This document shows positions 23,521-33,175 of a stretch of DNA of 64,000 bases, piece by piece (positions within the stretch are counted from its first letter, which is position 1; the number at the start of each line of letters is the position of its first letter). This stretch comes from Labia minor (Eukaryota > Arthropoda > Insecta > Dermaptera > Spongiphoridae): the NCBI GenBank assembly GCA_963082975.1, contig OY720348.1, positions 19,583,146-19,647,145 on the forward strand, in the 5' to 3' direction. The notes beneath the pieces are model-generated. The model saw only the letters and a list, made by a program, of their open reading frames with translations. It was not told where the DNA came from and searched no databases. The position numbers were made by a program, and so were the translations under genes.

Positions 23521-23810
23521 TAGTATAAAAAATATAAAATATATAGCATATCGTAAATATATTTTAATAACTTGACTAGAACTTTGATATAAAACTTAAA
23601 CATTTATTCCAAATTAGACACAATTAGACACTACCAAATCGAAGCTTGAAACTGATGAAACTGACGCTTCACTGGATTCAAAGAATATATCCAAACATCA
23701 TTCGACAATGAATATAAAAATATTAATTCTAGAAAATTCCACAAATTATCAAATATAAATTAATTTTCATTTTAATTTTTAATAATCAATCAAATATATT
23801 TAAATTTAAT
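23521..23810 (+). repeat. Direct duplication, copy 2
   Basis: Near-identical to 22881-23150. It differs by two small local duplications: ACACAATTAG before ACACTACC, and GATGAAACT before GACGCTTCAC. These show slippage after the copying event. Confidence 0.8.
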
Positions 23811-25300
23811 AATTTATCAATTTTATTTCATTTATTGAAATAATCATGTAAATTTAATATTTTGTAGAAATTTTTTATAAATATCATTTTCAATGAATAT
23901 AAAATAAAGAAATATATAGTGTTTTTATAAAAGATTTAATATCTAAAGCTAACCGAAAATTACTAGTATTATGATTCTTGAAAGTCGTTTCTAAATAAAT
24001 TAATGAATTTTTTTCAGCTGGAAATCAATTGATTGGAGAATGAAGTAAATCATTCTTGATTAGAAATAAAAAAGATAGTTTTAAATCGAAAGCTTCCTGT
24101 AATTATATCAAAGGCCAACTATAATAACCACTTAATGCTACTGGATAAAATTTCGAGACGCTGCTCCGAAGGCACAATGCTCTTATTAAAGAGCAGGTCC
24201 TGGCTGTGATGGATTGGACCAATAAAGATGGGGCCGGCCTCCGATTAAATTGGAAACTGGGTACCGATCGAAGAGATAAGGCCAAGCAAGGTGTCGAGAT
24301 TTAACGCTCTTCGAACCAACTTTTTATTTTAACTTTAATTATCTCGTTGATTTAGCTTTCCTATAAATTAATGATTTTTCTTAAATTTTTGGTGTTACTT
24401 ATTCATGTTTTCTTTTACAAGATTGAGTAAACTAAACGTTGATTATTTTTTGAAATAAGTAATTAAAAATCCATTTTAATTAGCAATGTTATGATTCATT
24501 GATTTACTTTTTGTAATTCCACCCATAATATAATATGTTATTATTTACTTGAAAATGAAAATCCAATTATGAGATCAATTATTTAAAATTATTTATTCAC
24601 ACACATATAATCTTGAATTTTGTGTTCTTATTTTTAATATATTTTAATTTAATCTGTAAATTCTCTTTTTTGATATGATGTTTTCAGTGTTTATAAATAA
24701 TTTAAAAAGGCCAATATTAAAAAAATTAAATTATAAATATAAATAAAACAAATATACATATTCTTTGAATGACAAATTCCAATTTATATGATCTTAATAT
24801 ATTGTGAGAATTAGATAAATAATGTAGAGAGTAAAAAAATATTTAAAAGTAGATATTTATTTAAATGAAATAAAATTATTTAATTTACAAAATGAAAATG
24901 TCTACAATAATATCTAAACATTTTTTCTCTTTATAATTTTACATTATAATAATAATAATTACAGTAGTTATAATATATGGGGAATTTTCAACTTTGACCG
25001 CCGATTTGACTATGTTCCCAAACGAATTTTAAAAAACCAAGACCACTTTACATTTAGACATTTTTAAGCTCTACTCAAATCCAAAATCAAAATTTAAAAA
25101 ATCGAAAAACAGACACACAGATAGATAGATTTTATAAACGAACATTTATACAATTTATTTTAATTAATTTGAAACATTTTAGGAAACAAATTTTTAATGG
25201 GTGATTTTTAGAAATCCTATTTAACAATTATAATAAATAATTCAAAAATTGTAAAATTTTTAAAGTATTTAAAAATAAATTGTATAAATTGGTTAAAGGG
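23811..25300. other. Intergenic with GC-richer patch ~24100-24310
   Basis: The patch (GAGACGCTGCTCCGAAGGCA; GATGGGGCCGGCCTCCGATT) has balanced base use. Its longest minus frame is ~60 codons starting at a non-ATG codon and shows no domain. The rest is AT-rich. No transposon ends recognised. Confidence 0.4.
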
Positions 25301-25984
25301 TCGAGTGATAGTTCGGTGTCACAGGTATATATTTTATATCAACTCGCCTACTTTTCTGTTTGTATGTTATTATTTGAATGGCGATTCGGTGAATGGTTAA
25401 TGGTTAATTTTTATATAATCAAGAAATCATTTTTCACTTAAAATATAGTTGTAAAGCCCAAATCTCCGATCCATATAACATCATCGAATGGGCCGCTACC
25501 ATAAGGAGTCTTCTCGTGCTCTGACTAGGGCCACCGGTATTTGCCATTAGTCTCAAAAAAATAATAATATTAAATTGTATATAAATTTAAAAATTAGAAT
25601 ATTTGAATTTGTTTAAATTTTAACTTGCCTTATGCAACATGGATGGTTAAATTAATTTTGAGTCTATAACGTCAAAATTTTCCGACAGAAATACTTAATT
25701 TCTGCGGATATTGAATATATAACATATCGATAAAAATAGAGATATGTAAGAATATTGTGATGTAATTTCATCGAAATCGGTTCAGCCATTTTTGAATATA
25801 TAACGTCAAAATTTTCAGACAGACAGACATGAAAAATTCTAAAGTCACTTTTGGATTCTAGAGGTCATGAAACGCGAAGGTATGCAAAATATTTTAAATT
25901 CACAGAAATGTGCAACCAAAAACCTCTTTATATATATACATATAAATAAATCAAATTTACGAAAATATATATATATTTTATCAA
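25301..25984. repeat. R4 fragment and GACA-bearing repeat
   Basis: About 25320-25440 is a partial R4 copy. About 25690-25890 has TCAGACAGACAGACATG followed by AAGTCACTTTTGGATTCTAG and AGGTCATGAA, which recur in reverse complement at 60280-60420. The intervening 25445-25555 is GC-richer and unassigned. Confidence 0.5.
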
Positions 25985-26165
25985 CAGGCCTACTTTTCTT
26001 TCTTTCAGTACATTAATACATACGTTTAAGGAGCAAATGTTATATTAGTCATTTATGTTCTTTTAAATTACTTGACTCGGTGAACTAGATATTAGTATTA
26101 CGAGCCAAATCCGATAATTAGGAATCATTTTTTTTAATGATATGGCTCGGTGAAACAGGTATGAT
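25985..26165 (+). repeat. R4 repeat copy
   Basis: Blocks CCTACTTTTCTTTC, CAGTACATTAATA, CGGTGAACTAGATATTAG, GATAATTAGGAATCATTT and GGCTCGGTGAAACAGGTATG occur in the same order at 26256-26445 and 32985-33175. Repeat class unknown; about 185 bp; no coding capacity. Confidence 0.65.
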
Positions 26166-26255
26166 ATAATAATGTACCATGTATGATCTAAGAAAAGTAT
26201 AATAGCAGAGCATAGCTGAAATGTTAGTTTTATCTCTAAATAAATAAATTTTTAC

Positions 26256-26445
26256 AGCCATTCTTTTCTGACTTCCAGTGCATTAAGGAGTGTGTGTTTT
26301 ATGACTATTTTTTATTTATTTATTTTCTGTTAAATTATTTGAAAGGCGATTAGTAGAATCAGGTATTAATATTACCAGCTAAACCCGAAAATAAGGAATC
26401 ATTTCTTTTAATAACCGAGCGGTGGCTCGGTGAACCAGGTATGTA
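26256..26445 (+). repeat. R4 repeat copy
   Basis: Second copy about 270 bp after the first, ending GGTGGCTCGGTGAACCAGGT. It lies next to the zinc-finger remnant. Confidence 0.65.
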
Positions 26446-26465
26446 TTAATAAATGTTAAATATTA

Positions 26466-26575
26466 TTAAGTTTCTTTTTACAATAATTTCATTCCAAAAA
26501 ACTTTATACCTGTATGAATTAGTAAATGACAATTTAAATGTGATTAAATTTAAATTCAAAATGCTTTTCACGTGT
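26466..26575 (-). pseudogene. Decayed C2H2 zinc-finger remnant
   Basis: On the minus strand this segment aligns with little more than one 84-bp unit of the finger array at 30691-31700. The linker and helix region (plus-strand CCTGTATGAATTAGTAAATG against CCTGTATGAATTAATAAATG) and the TTTCTTTTTACAATAATTTC block are clear, but small indels and substitutions destroy the frame. It sits just beyond the 3' end of the LINE. Without the LINE it would lie about 300 bp downstream of the intact gene's stop codon, so it probably derives from an older, longer or neighbouring array. Confidence 0.75.
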
Positions 26576-26620
26576 AAAAATTAAAATAAGGATTTTTATA
26601 AAGTTTCTTTTTTATTTACA

Positions 26621-26633
26621 ATTATAGATTATT
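26621..26633. repeat. Target-site duplication, 3' side of LINE
   Basis: ATTATAGATTATT immediately before the T-rich (poly(A) complement) end of the LINE. The same 13 bases occur at 30431-30443 beyond the 5' end. Confidence 0.8.
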
Positions 26634-26795
26634 TTTTTTTTTTTTTTTATTTTATTTTTTTTTTATTTACAATCAGCTTGTACAAAACTATTAGTAAATT
26701 TGATAAAAGTGATTTTCATTTATACACACACTCACACACATTCACTCATACACTCACACGTCACTTGAAGGGAAAGTTATCCATCGATAACTTCC

Positions 26796-29510
26796 CTATT
26801 TGAATTTCATTTTCCAATTGTTCAAGGAAGAGCGTACTTCAGTATCTAGAATATGGTTCTTCTTGAGCCTTCTGGTCACTTCACTGTTGTCCAGGAGAGT
26901 AATGGCTGTTGTGTTTGGATGATTTTCAAGTTTTTGTCTATGCTTTATGAATCTATGAAGAATTACTTCCCTGACTGAGGGGACTAGAAGGTCACTGTGT
27001 AAACTTTCGTTTGTAAAGTACCATGGGGCGTTTGCTATACATCTGAGTATCTTGGATTGCACTCTTTGAATCTTACTTATACTGGATTCGCTAGCAGTTC
27101 CCCATATTTGACATGAATATGACCAAATTGGCATAAGAATTGACTTATATAGTAAAACTTTTGATTTTAATTCGAGTTGGGAATTTTTTCCTAATAGCCA
27201 ATACATTTTTTTATATTTAATATTTAATTCATTTCTTTTTTTTTCTATATGAATTTTCCAGCTAAGTCTTGAGTCAAGGTGCAATCCAAGATACTTTACC
27301 GAGTTAGTATAGGGGATGATTTTGGAATTTAAATAGACTGTTGGGCATATGACTTTTTTATTAGTGAAGGTGATATGATTGGATTTAGATTCATTCACAT
27401 GAATCCTCCATCGATGTGACCACTTTTGGATGTTGTCTAGTTGTTCTTGAAGCTTGATTGAAGCTATGTCTGGATCTGTGCTTGTGACGAGAATGGCGGT
27501 ATCATCGGCATAAGTAGCAATAAATGAATCTGGCGTTGTCGGTATATCCGAGGTGTATATAGAATATAAGAAAGGCCCAAGAACGCTGCCTTGAGGGACT
27601 CCTGAACATATGGGATGATACTGGGAAAATTCATTTTCTACCCTAACTTGAAACCAACGATCTTGTAGATATGATTTAAGTATCCAAAAATAGTGGTCAG
27701 GAAGGAGTTTTTTTATTTTGTATAGAAGTCCTTGATGCCATACTTTGTCGAATGCTTGTTTGACATCCAGGAATACGCCAGAACATATCTTCTTTTCTTC
27801 TAGAGTTGTTTCAATAATATTGACTATCCTGTGGATCTGCTCAGATGTAGAGTGTTGACTACGAAATCCATATTGATGAAGAGGTATTATTTCATCAATT
27901 TCTATATCACCCTTTAGTCTCATTAAAATTAGTTTTTCAAAGATCTTTGACGTTTGAGGGAGGAGACTAATAGGGCGGTATGAGGAAACTTCAGAATCCT
28001 GTTTTCCGGGTTTAAGGATCATTATTATTTGAGCAAGTTTCCATTGGATCGGAAAATATCGAGATCTTAAGATGGCATTATATAGTTGAGTCAGAAAAAC
28101 TATACCAATTTTGGGGAGCTTTTTTAATATCTCAACGGTGATTAGATCATATCCCGGAGATTTCCTTCTGCTAGACTCATGTTTAATAAGTTGTTCAATT
28201 TCTTTTGTGGAAAATGATCGAATAGGTGGCGATAGTTGTAATGGGGAGTCCAAAAAATCTTCTATTTGTAGGAGCTCATGGTTAGGACAAGTTTGTGGAA
28301 AGGGATTAAAAGTGTTTTCCAGGTGTTGGGAAAAAGTTTCTGCTTTATCTAAGTTTGTTCTGGCCCAAGCATTTGTACTAATTTTTAATGGGGATGCAAA
28401 TTGCTTAGGTCTTTTTAGATATTTTGTTGAACTCCAAAGAGAGTGCTCATTATTTCCTTGAGGAGACAATTTTGAAAGATAATCTTGTAGTGTTTCATTT
28501 TTATTTTTAATAATCAAATTTTTAAGTTCCTTAGAGGCCCTATTGAAAATTAATTTGTCCGGTGGATATTGACTTCTTTGCCATATTTTTCTAAGTCTTC
28601 TTTTTTCTTTTAGTTTTTCTCTTATCTCGATCGGGTAATTGATTTGAGTTTCTTGATGGTTTATTTTAGGGGTTGACGACCAAGCTGACTCTTGAATATT
28701 TTTGTTAAAATATTCAATTGCTTTTTCAATATCATCTTCAGTTTTAAGAGGAATTTTAGTATTCAAATTATCTTCCACATTTTTTTGGAATAAAATCCAA
28801 TTTGTTTTTTTATTGCATAATGTGGGACTTCTTTCTTTTTTTATTATCATAGTGCTAATGGTAGCAATCACTGGTGTGTGGTCAGAGCTAAGATCCAAAC
28901 ATTCTTCTATATTGGTGTATGAGCTAGATAATCCTTTGGCATCTAGCATGTCAGGCAGCCTGTTAGGATCCGAGGGCCAATAGGTTGGCTTACCAGTAGA
29001 TAGAATATTATATCCTTTTGAAGATATAGTTTTGAGCAGGTTTCTTCCTTTTGGTGTTATTACTCGTGATCCGAAAGATGTGTGCTTTGAATTGAAATCT
29101 CCGCCAGCTAAAAATTTTGGGCCGAGAGTTTCAAAAAAAGTAGAGAATTGTTCCTTTGAGATAGTATGTCGAGGAGGACAATAGAGAGCACTTATTACAA
29201 GTCGTGTACCATTTGAGTCTGTAATTTGAATTGATGTAGCTTGTAAGAAGTTCTTTTCATATTTATCCAGTTCTTGATGATAAAATGATTTTTTAATGAG
29301 AATTGCGGTACCTGCATGTGCGGTCCCGTCAGGATGCAGGGTGGAATAGCAATTATATCCTGGTATTGAAAAATAACTTTTATTTGTAAAATGTGTTTCT
29401 GATACTAATAATATGTCAATATTTTCTGTGTTCAAGAAGATCTCCAATTCATGACGTCTTTGAATTAGTCCGTTGGCATTCCATAGGGCTATTCTGTGTG
29501 TATTAGCCAT
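26796..29510 (-). CDS. LINE ORF2: AP endonuclease / reverse transcriptase
   Basis: 904 residues, mobilising the element by target-primed reverse transcription. The N-terminal apurinic-like endonuclease (about 1-225) shows WNANG (10-14), SETH with Glu38, GGDFNSKH and SDHTPV. The reverse transcriptase (about 440-700) shows YRPISLLP, GFRSQHST, the first catalytic Asp at 582 (FLDVKQAFD), GVPQGSVLGP, YADD at 667-670 and KYLGLHLD. The C-terminal region (QIWGTA, APWYFTNE, LHSDL) is of the type seen in Jockey-clade elements. Length and motifs are complete with no stop or frameshift. The ATG shares its A with the ORF1 stop (TAATG), so translation is probably by termination-reinitiation. LPDMLDAKG replaces the more usual PDLLDF-type endonuclease motif, a small oddity that could affect activity. 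Confidence 0.95.
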   Translation of the reverse strand: MANTHRIALWNANGLIQRRHELEIFLNTENIDILLVSETHFTNKSYFSIPGYNCYSTLHPDGTAHAGTAILIKKSFYHQELDKYEKNFLQATSIQITDSNGTRLVISALYCPPRHTISKEQFSTFFETLGPKFLAGGDFNSKHTSFGSRVITPKGRNLLKTISSKGYNILSTGKPTYWPSDPNRLPDMLDAKGLSSSYTNIEECLDLSSDHTPVIATISTMIIKKERSPTLCNKKTNWILFQKNVEDNLNTKIPLKTEDDIEKAIEYFNKNIQESAWSSTPKINHQETQINYPIEIREKLKEKRRLRKIWQRSQYPPDKLIFNRASKELKNLIIKNKNETLQDYLSKLSPQGNNEHSLWSSTKYLKRPKQFASPLKISTNAWARTNLDKAETFSQHLENTFNPFPQTCPNHELLQIEDFLDSPLQLSPPIRSFSTKEIEQLIKHESSRRKSPGYDLITVEILKKLPKIGIVFLTQLYNAILRSRYFPIQWKLAQIIMILKPGKQDSEVSSYRPISLLPQTSKIFEKLILMRLKGDIEIDEIIPLHQYGFRSQHSTSEQIHRIVNIIETTLEEKKICSGVFLDVKQAFDKVWHQGLLYKIKKLLPDHYFWILKSYLQDRWFQVRVENEFSQYHPICSGVPQGSVLGPFLYSIYTSDIPTTPDSFIATYADDTAILVTSTDPDIASIKLQEQLDNIQKWSHRWRIHVNESKSNHITFTNKKVICPTVYLNSKIIPYTNSVKYLGLHLDSRLSWKIHIEKKRNELNIKYKKMYWLLGKNSQLELKSKVLLYKSILMPIWSYSCQIWGTASESSISKIQRVQSKILRCIANAPWYFTNESLHSDLLVPSVREVILHRFIKHRQKLENHPNTTAITLLDNSEVTRRLKKNHILDTEVRSSLNNWKMKFK

Positions 29511-30394
29511 TAGACTTTAGTCATATTGTTTATTAGTTTTGTTAACAAATTTAGAATCATGCTATTTTGATTTAATAGCTGATTAAACATAGATTTAAAG
29601 TCATTCATGATAGATGTTAGCTGAATATTGATATCATTTCTTTGATAGTTGTAATTATCATTTCTAACAGCACTAGCATATGATCTTTGAGATTGATGTT
29701 GAGAGTTGTGATTTAAAGGTGGAGGAGGAGGAGGGGGTGGTAGGGTATGTACTGTTTGAGCTGGTAGAATATGATTTTCATTATTATTTATGAGTTTTTT
29801 GAATTTTGGATCTTGAAAAGATTTACCACTTCTTTTTTGAATATCAATATAAGTTGAACATCCTTTATAGTTAGCTGGGTGATTTCCTGAACAATTTGTA
29901 CAAACTGCAGGAGTTTCTTTTGATTTAGTGCACTCTGAAGATGCATGGGGTTCCTCACATTTTACGCATCTAAAGGGCTTTAAACAATAAGATTTAGTGT
30001 GGTTAAAAGATTGGCACCTGGTACATTGAGGAATTGCTCTATTTTTCCTAGGAGGTTCAATCACTATTTTCGTGTTTAATAGATAGCTGATATTGTAAAT
30101 AAGTTTATTGTTTTCGTTAGGTTCGAGATCAAGGAAAAATAAAGAGAACGGCTCTTTAGTAATTCTATGTTTTATATTAGTTATATTTCTAACATCGAAT
30201 CCTTTTTCAGTTAATTCGAGTTTGACCTCATCGATATTAACAGAGTGATGAAGGTGCCTGATTACTACACGAAATGAACGTTCTTCTTTAAGTTGATATG
30301 TATGATGAATGACATTTTTATCTTTTAAAAATTTAGTTAGCTTTCTAAAAGCATCACTTGTTGATACGTTTATTTTAACTGTAGAATTTGCCAT
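29510..30394 (-). CDS. LINE ORF1: zinc-knuckle nucleic-acid-binding protein
   Basis: 294 residues from the ATG at 30394, chosen because the context is strong (GCCATGG) and because the longer frame to 30496 runs past the 13-bp target duplication into host DNA. After an N-terminal segment comes a pre-C2HC-type domain (about 30-110: FRVVIRHLHH, FSLFFLDLEP). Three CCHC knuckles follow (CTRCQSFNHTKSYC, CVKCEEPHASSEC, CTNCSGNHPANYKGC), then a low-complexity Pro-rich stretch with P9 and a short hydrophobic C-terminus. In Jockey elements this protein binds the RNA and acts as a chaperone. The stop codon overlaps the ORF2 start. Confidence 0.92.
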   Translation of the reverse strand: MANSTVKINVSTSDAFRKLTKFLKDKNVIHHTYQLKEERSFRVVIRHLHHSVNIDEVKLELTEKGFDVRNITNIKHRITKEPFSLFFLDLEPNENNKLIYNISYLLNTKIVIEPPRKNRAIPQCTRCQSFNHTKSYCLKPFRCVKCEEPHASSECTKSKETPAVCTNCSGNHPANYKGCSTYIDIQKRSGKSFQDPKFKKLINNNENHILPAQTVHTLPPPPPPPPLNHNSQHQSQRSYASAVRNDNYNYQRNDINIQLTSIMNDFKSMFNQLLNQNSMILNLLTKLINNMTKV

Positions 30395-30430
30395 GGCTTT
30401 ACATATATAATCATTTTTGCTTATAATATT

Positions 30431-30443
30431 ATTATAGATTATT
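30431..30443. repeat. Target-site duplication, 5' side of LINE
   Basis: ATTATAGATTATT, identical to 26621-26633. It sets the element's 5' boundary at 30430. Confidence 0.8.
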
Positions 30444-30551
30444 AAAATGAAAAAATTATAGATATATGTATAAATGAATAATAAATAAATTAACATATGG
30501 ATAATAAAATGAAAGGATTCTTAAATGTAATAGATAATTAGTAATAATGTA

Positions 30552-30557
30552 TTTATT
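30552..30557 (-). terminator. Candidate poly(A) signal of zinc-finger gene
   Basis: AATAAA on the minus strand, about 135 nt after the stop codon of the zinc-finger gene and before the LINE boundary. Such hexamers are common by chance in AT-rich DNA, so this is only a candidate. Confidence 0.35.
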
Positions 30558-30690
30558 AATAGAGCAAATAAAATAGTAAATATAAATACTAAATTAAATA
30601 AATCAGATTAATATTGATACTATAATTTGTGCTATAAAATATATAAGCTATATTCAAAGAAAATGTTGTCTTCATTATTAAACCTATTTT

Positions 30691-32558
30691 TCAAACATTA
30701 TGAATTAATAAATGTCTTGCTAAATGTGATCTTTGATTAAATTTCTTTTCACAATAATTACATTCAAAAGGTTTTTCTCCTGTATGAATTAATAAATGTT
30801 TTTTTAAATTTGCTTTTACATTAAATGTCTTTTCACAATAATTACATTCAAAAGGTTTTTCTCCTGTATGAATTAATAAATGTTTAGCTAAATCAGATTT
30901 CTGATTAAATTTCTTTTCACAATAATTACATTCAAAAGGTTTTTCTCCTGTATGAATTAATAAATGGGTATTTAAAGTTGATTTCCGATTAAATTTCTTT
31001 TCACAATAATTACATTCAAAAGGTTTTTCTCCTGTATGAATTAATAAATGTCTTTTTAAATCTGATTTCAAAATAAATTTCTTTTCACAGTAATTACATT
31101 CAAATGGTTTTTCTCCCGTATGAATTAATAAATGTTTTTTCAAATTTGATTTCTGATTAAATTTCTTTTCACAATAATTACATTCTAAAGGTTTTTCTCC
31201 TGTATGAATTAATAAATGTTTTTTTAAATTTGCTTTTACATTAAATGTCTTTTCACAATAATTACATTCAAAAGGTTTTTGTCCTGTATGAATTAATAAA
31301 TGTTTAGCTAAAACAGATTTCTGATTAAATTTCTTTTTACAATAATTACATTCAAAAGGTTTTTCTCCTGTATGAATTAATAAATGTTTTTTTAAATTTC
31401 CTTTTACATTAAATGTCTTTTCACAATAATTACATTCAAAAGGTTTCTCTCCTGTATGAATTAATAAATGTTTTTTCAAATTTGATTTCTGATTAAATTT
31501 CTTTTCACAATAATTACATTCTAAAGGTTTTTCTCCCGTATGAATTAATAAATGAGTTTTTAAATTTGCTTTTACATTAAATGTCTTTTCACAATAATTA
31601 CATTCAAATGGTTTTTCTCCTGTATGAATTAATAAATGATTATCTAAAGTTGATTTCCGATTAAATTTATTTTTACAATAATTACATTGTAAACTATTGT
31701 CTTCTGTATGGATTGAATCAGTTTTTTCTTCAAATTTTTCGTCTAAATATTTCTCGGTATCCTTTTTGAGTTTCACATCATTTTTGAAAATTGAAAATAT
31801 TTTTTTATGAAAACATTTTTTAAGATGTTTACATAAAAAATCCTCACTTATAAAGTTGGTATGACAATATACACAAGTATATAGAGGACCTAAAAAAAGA
31901 ATTGTTTTCTTTATTTTAAATCATAATAATTTTATATATCTAATAACTATTTTATAATTCAATTTAAGGAATAATATCACTCGAAATAATATTAAAAAAA
32001 ATAATTTTAGTGACAATTAACATTACTTTCAAAGAAAAAAACATAGAAATAAAAATTACCACTAATTGTTAACGAAATAAATAAATATTTAATTTTAGCT
32101 ATAAAAAATATTTTTAAATTTATTCAAATAATATTTAATCCCATTTAAAATAATATTTAATTCCATTTAAAATAATATTTAATTCTGTTTAAAATAATAT
32201 TTTTTATATTTATAGAATAATTTTTATTTTTTTTATATTTATAAAATAATATTTTTATTTAATATAATATTTAATTTAATTTTTATTAACCAAATATTTA
32301 ATTTTTTTCAAAATAATTTAAATTTAACCGACGCCACAGGTTTGCAAATTTTAATAGTCCCTCAAAAATTTCATAAGAATAGTTTATTAGAATAAAAACA
32401 CACTGGTTAAGTTTTATCCAAATCAATGTTGGAGTAACTTTTTTGTATAATTACCATTTTAATGAATATTAACATTACTTTCGATGAAAAAAATATAGAA
32501 ATAAAAACTAACCTTTATATATTGGATATTTTGTGTCTTCTTGTGAATAAATATCCAT
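30691..32558 (-). CDS. C2H2 zinc-finger protein, two exons
   Basis: Exon 1 is 32558-32513 (ATG, 15 codons plus one base) and exon 2 is 31889-30691. The donor AAAG/GTTAGT and acceptor TTTTTTTAG/GT meet in phase 1 and keep the frame, giving 414 residues. After the N-terminus MDIYSQEDTKYPIYK comes an atypical C2HC finger (CVYC...H-LKK-C, about residues 20-40), a charged linker, then twelve classical fingers of 28 residues joined by HTGEKP linkers (one HTGQKP), ending HLLIHNV. It is probably a nuclear DNA-binding factor. By the usual helix numbering, six fingers have Asn at +3 (preference for adenine), so an A-rich target is inferred. The finger units are nearly identical, with repeated pair types, showing recent duplication or gene conversion. 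Without exon 1 the long frame begins only at GTG 31776. No known orthologue is assigned. Confidence 0.85.
31890..32512 (-). other. Intron of zinc-finger gene (623 bp)
   Basis: Bounded by GTTAGT and TTTTTTTAG on the minus strand. About 32385-32453 is an end fragment of the FB1 foldback family (GTTTTATCCAAATCAATGTT then TGTATAATTACCA). The first ~45 bases of the intron recur at about 32020-32065 with a few differences. The remainder is AT-rich with a short repeated TTTAAAATAATATTTAATTC unit (about 32125-32200). Confidence 0.7.
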
Positions 32559-32756
32559 TTTGAAATGATTAATGTATTATCACATATAAAATATATACTA
32601 GGTTATAAGTAAAATAAACCAGATGTTCTGTGATATAAACGTTTTAAATTTGGATTTTGATTTACAATTAAAATAACAACCAGATATTTGTCTTTAAGAT
32701 AGAAACCAGGTGAGTGACACGCAAATTTAACTTCCGGGAACCTTATGTGTTATTTC

Positions 32757-32960
32757 TCTTATCATTGTTAGATGGCGCTGCTGTCGAGAAATTACATTTT
32801 TACCAACCGACGATAGGAAGGGAAGGTATTGTTTCCACACCAAATTTCACAGGTGGAGATTTTTACATATCCATTTTGTTTATAGAAAAAAGTATTTTTA
32901 GCATGATGTCTGTCCGTCCGTCCGTTGTGTGTCCAGACGTGTACAGTTTGAAATAAAATT
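32757..32960 (-). repeat. R2 repeat fragment
   Basis: Reverse-complement R2 blocks: CCAACCGACGATAGGAAGGG, CACCAAATTTCAC, then GATGTCTGTCCGTCCGTCCG and GTGTACAGTTTGAA. The middle is missing. It lies about 200 bp upstream of the zinc-finger start codon, in its likely promoter region. Confidence 0.6.
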
Positions 32961-32984
32961 ATGAAATATATATTATGTTATATC

Positions 32985-33175
32985 CACAGGTCATACTTTT
33001 TTCTTTCACTGCATTAATAGGTACATTTAAGGGCTATATGTTTTTTTAATTTATGTTTTTTTTAAATTTAAATTATTTGAGCCTCGGTGAATCAGGTATT
33101 AATATTACTAGCCAAACCCGATAATAAGGAATAATTTCTTTTTAATGACCGAGCAGCGGCTCGGGGAACCAGGTA
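32985..33175 (+). repeat. R4 repeat copy
   Basis: Same block order as the copies at 25985 and 26256, ending GCGGCTCGGGGAACCAGGTA. R4 copies thus flank the LINE/zinc-finger locus on both sides. Confidence 0.65.

Larger units (their letters stand above)
26634..30430 (-). mobile_element. Jockey-clade non-LTR retrotransposon (LINE), apparently intact
   Basis: About 3.8 kb. Minus-strand order: very short 5' leader (36 nt), ORF1 (nucleic-acid-binding protein), ORF2 (endonuclease plus reverse transcriptase), ~110-nt 3' UTR and an A-rich tail (T-rich on plus, about 26631-26678). A perfect 13-bp target duplication flanks it. Both frames are uninterrupted, which with the clean duplication points to a recent and perhaps competent insertion. 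The short leader could mean slight 5' truncation, because Jockey-type internal promoters usually occupy the first tens of bases. Confidence 0.9.

Noticed and set aside
28111..28461. Open plus-strand frame of ~116 codons
   Set aside because: Antisense shadow of the LINE ORF2; no independent domain.
30395..30496. N-terminal extension of LINE ORF1 (34 residues, Ile/Tyr-rich)
   Set aside because: It crosses the 13-bp target duplication into host DNA; the ATG at 30394 has the better context.
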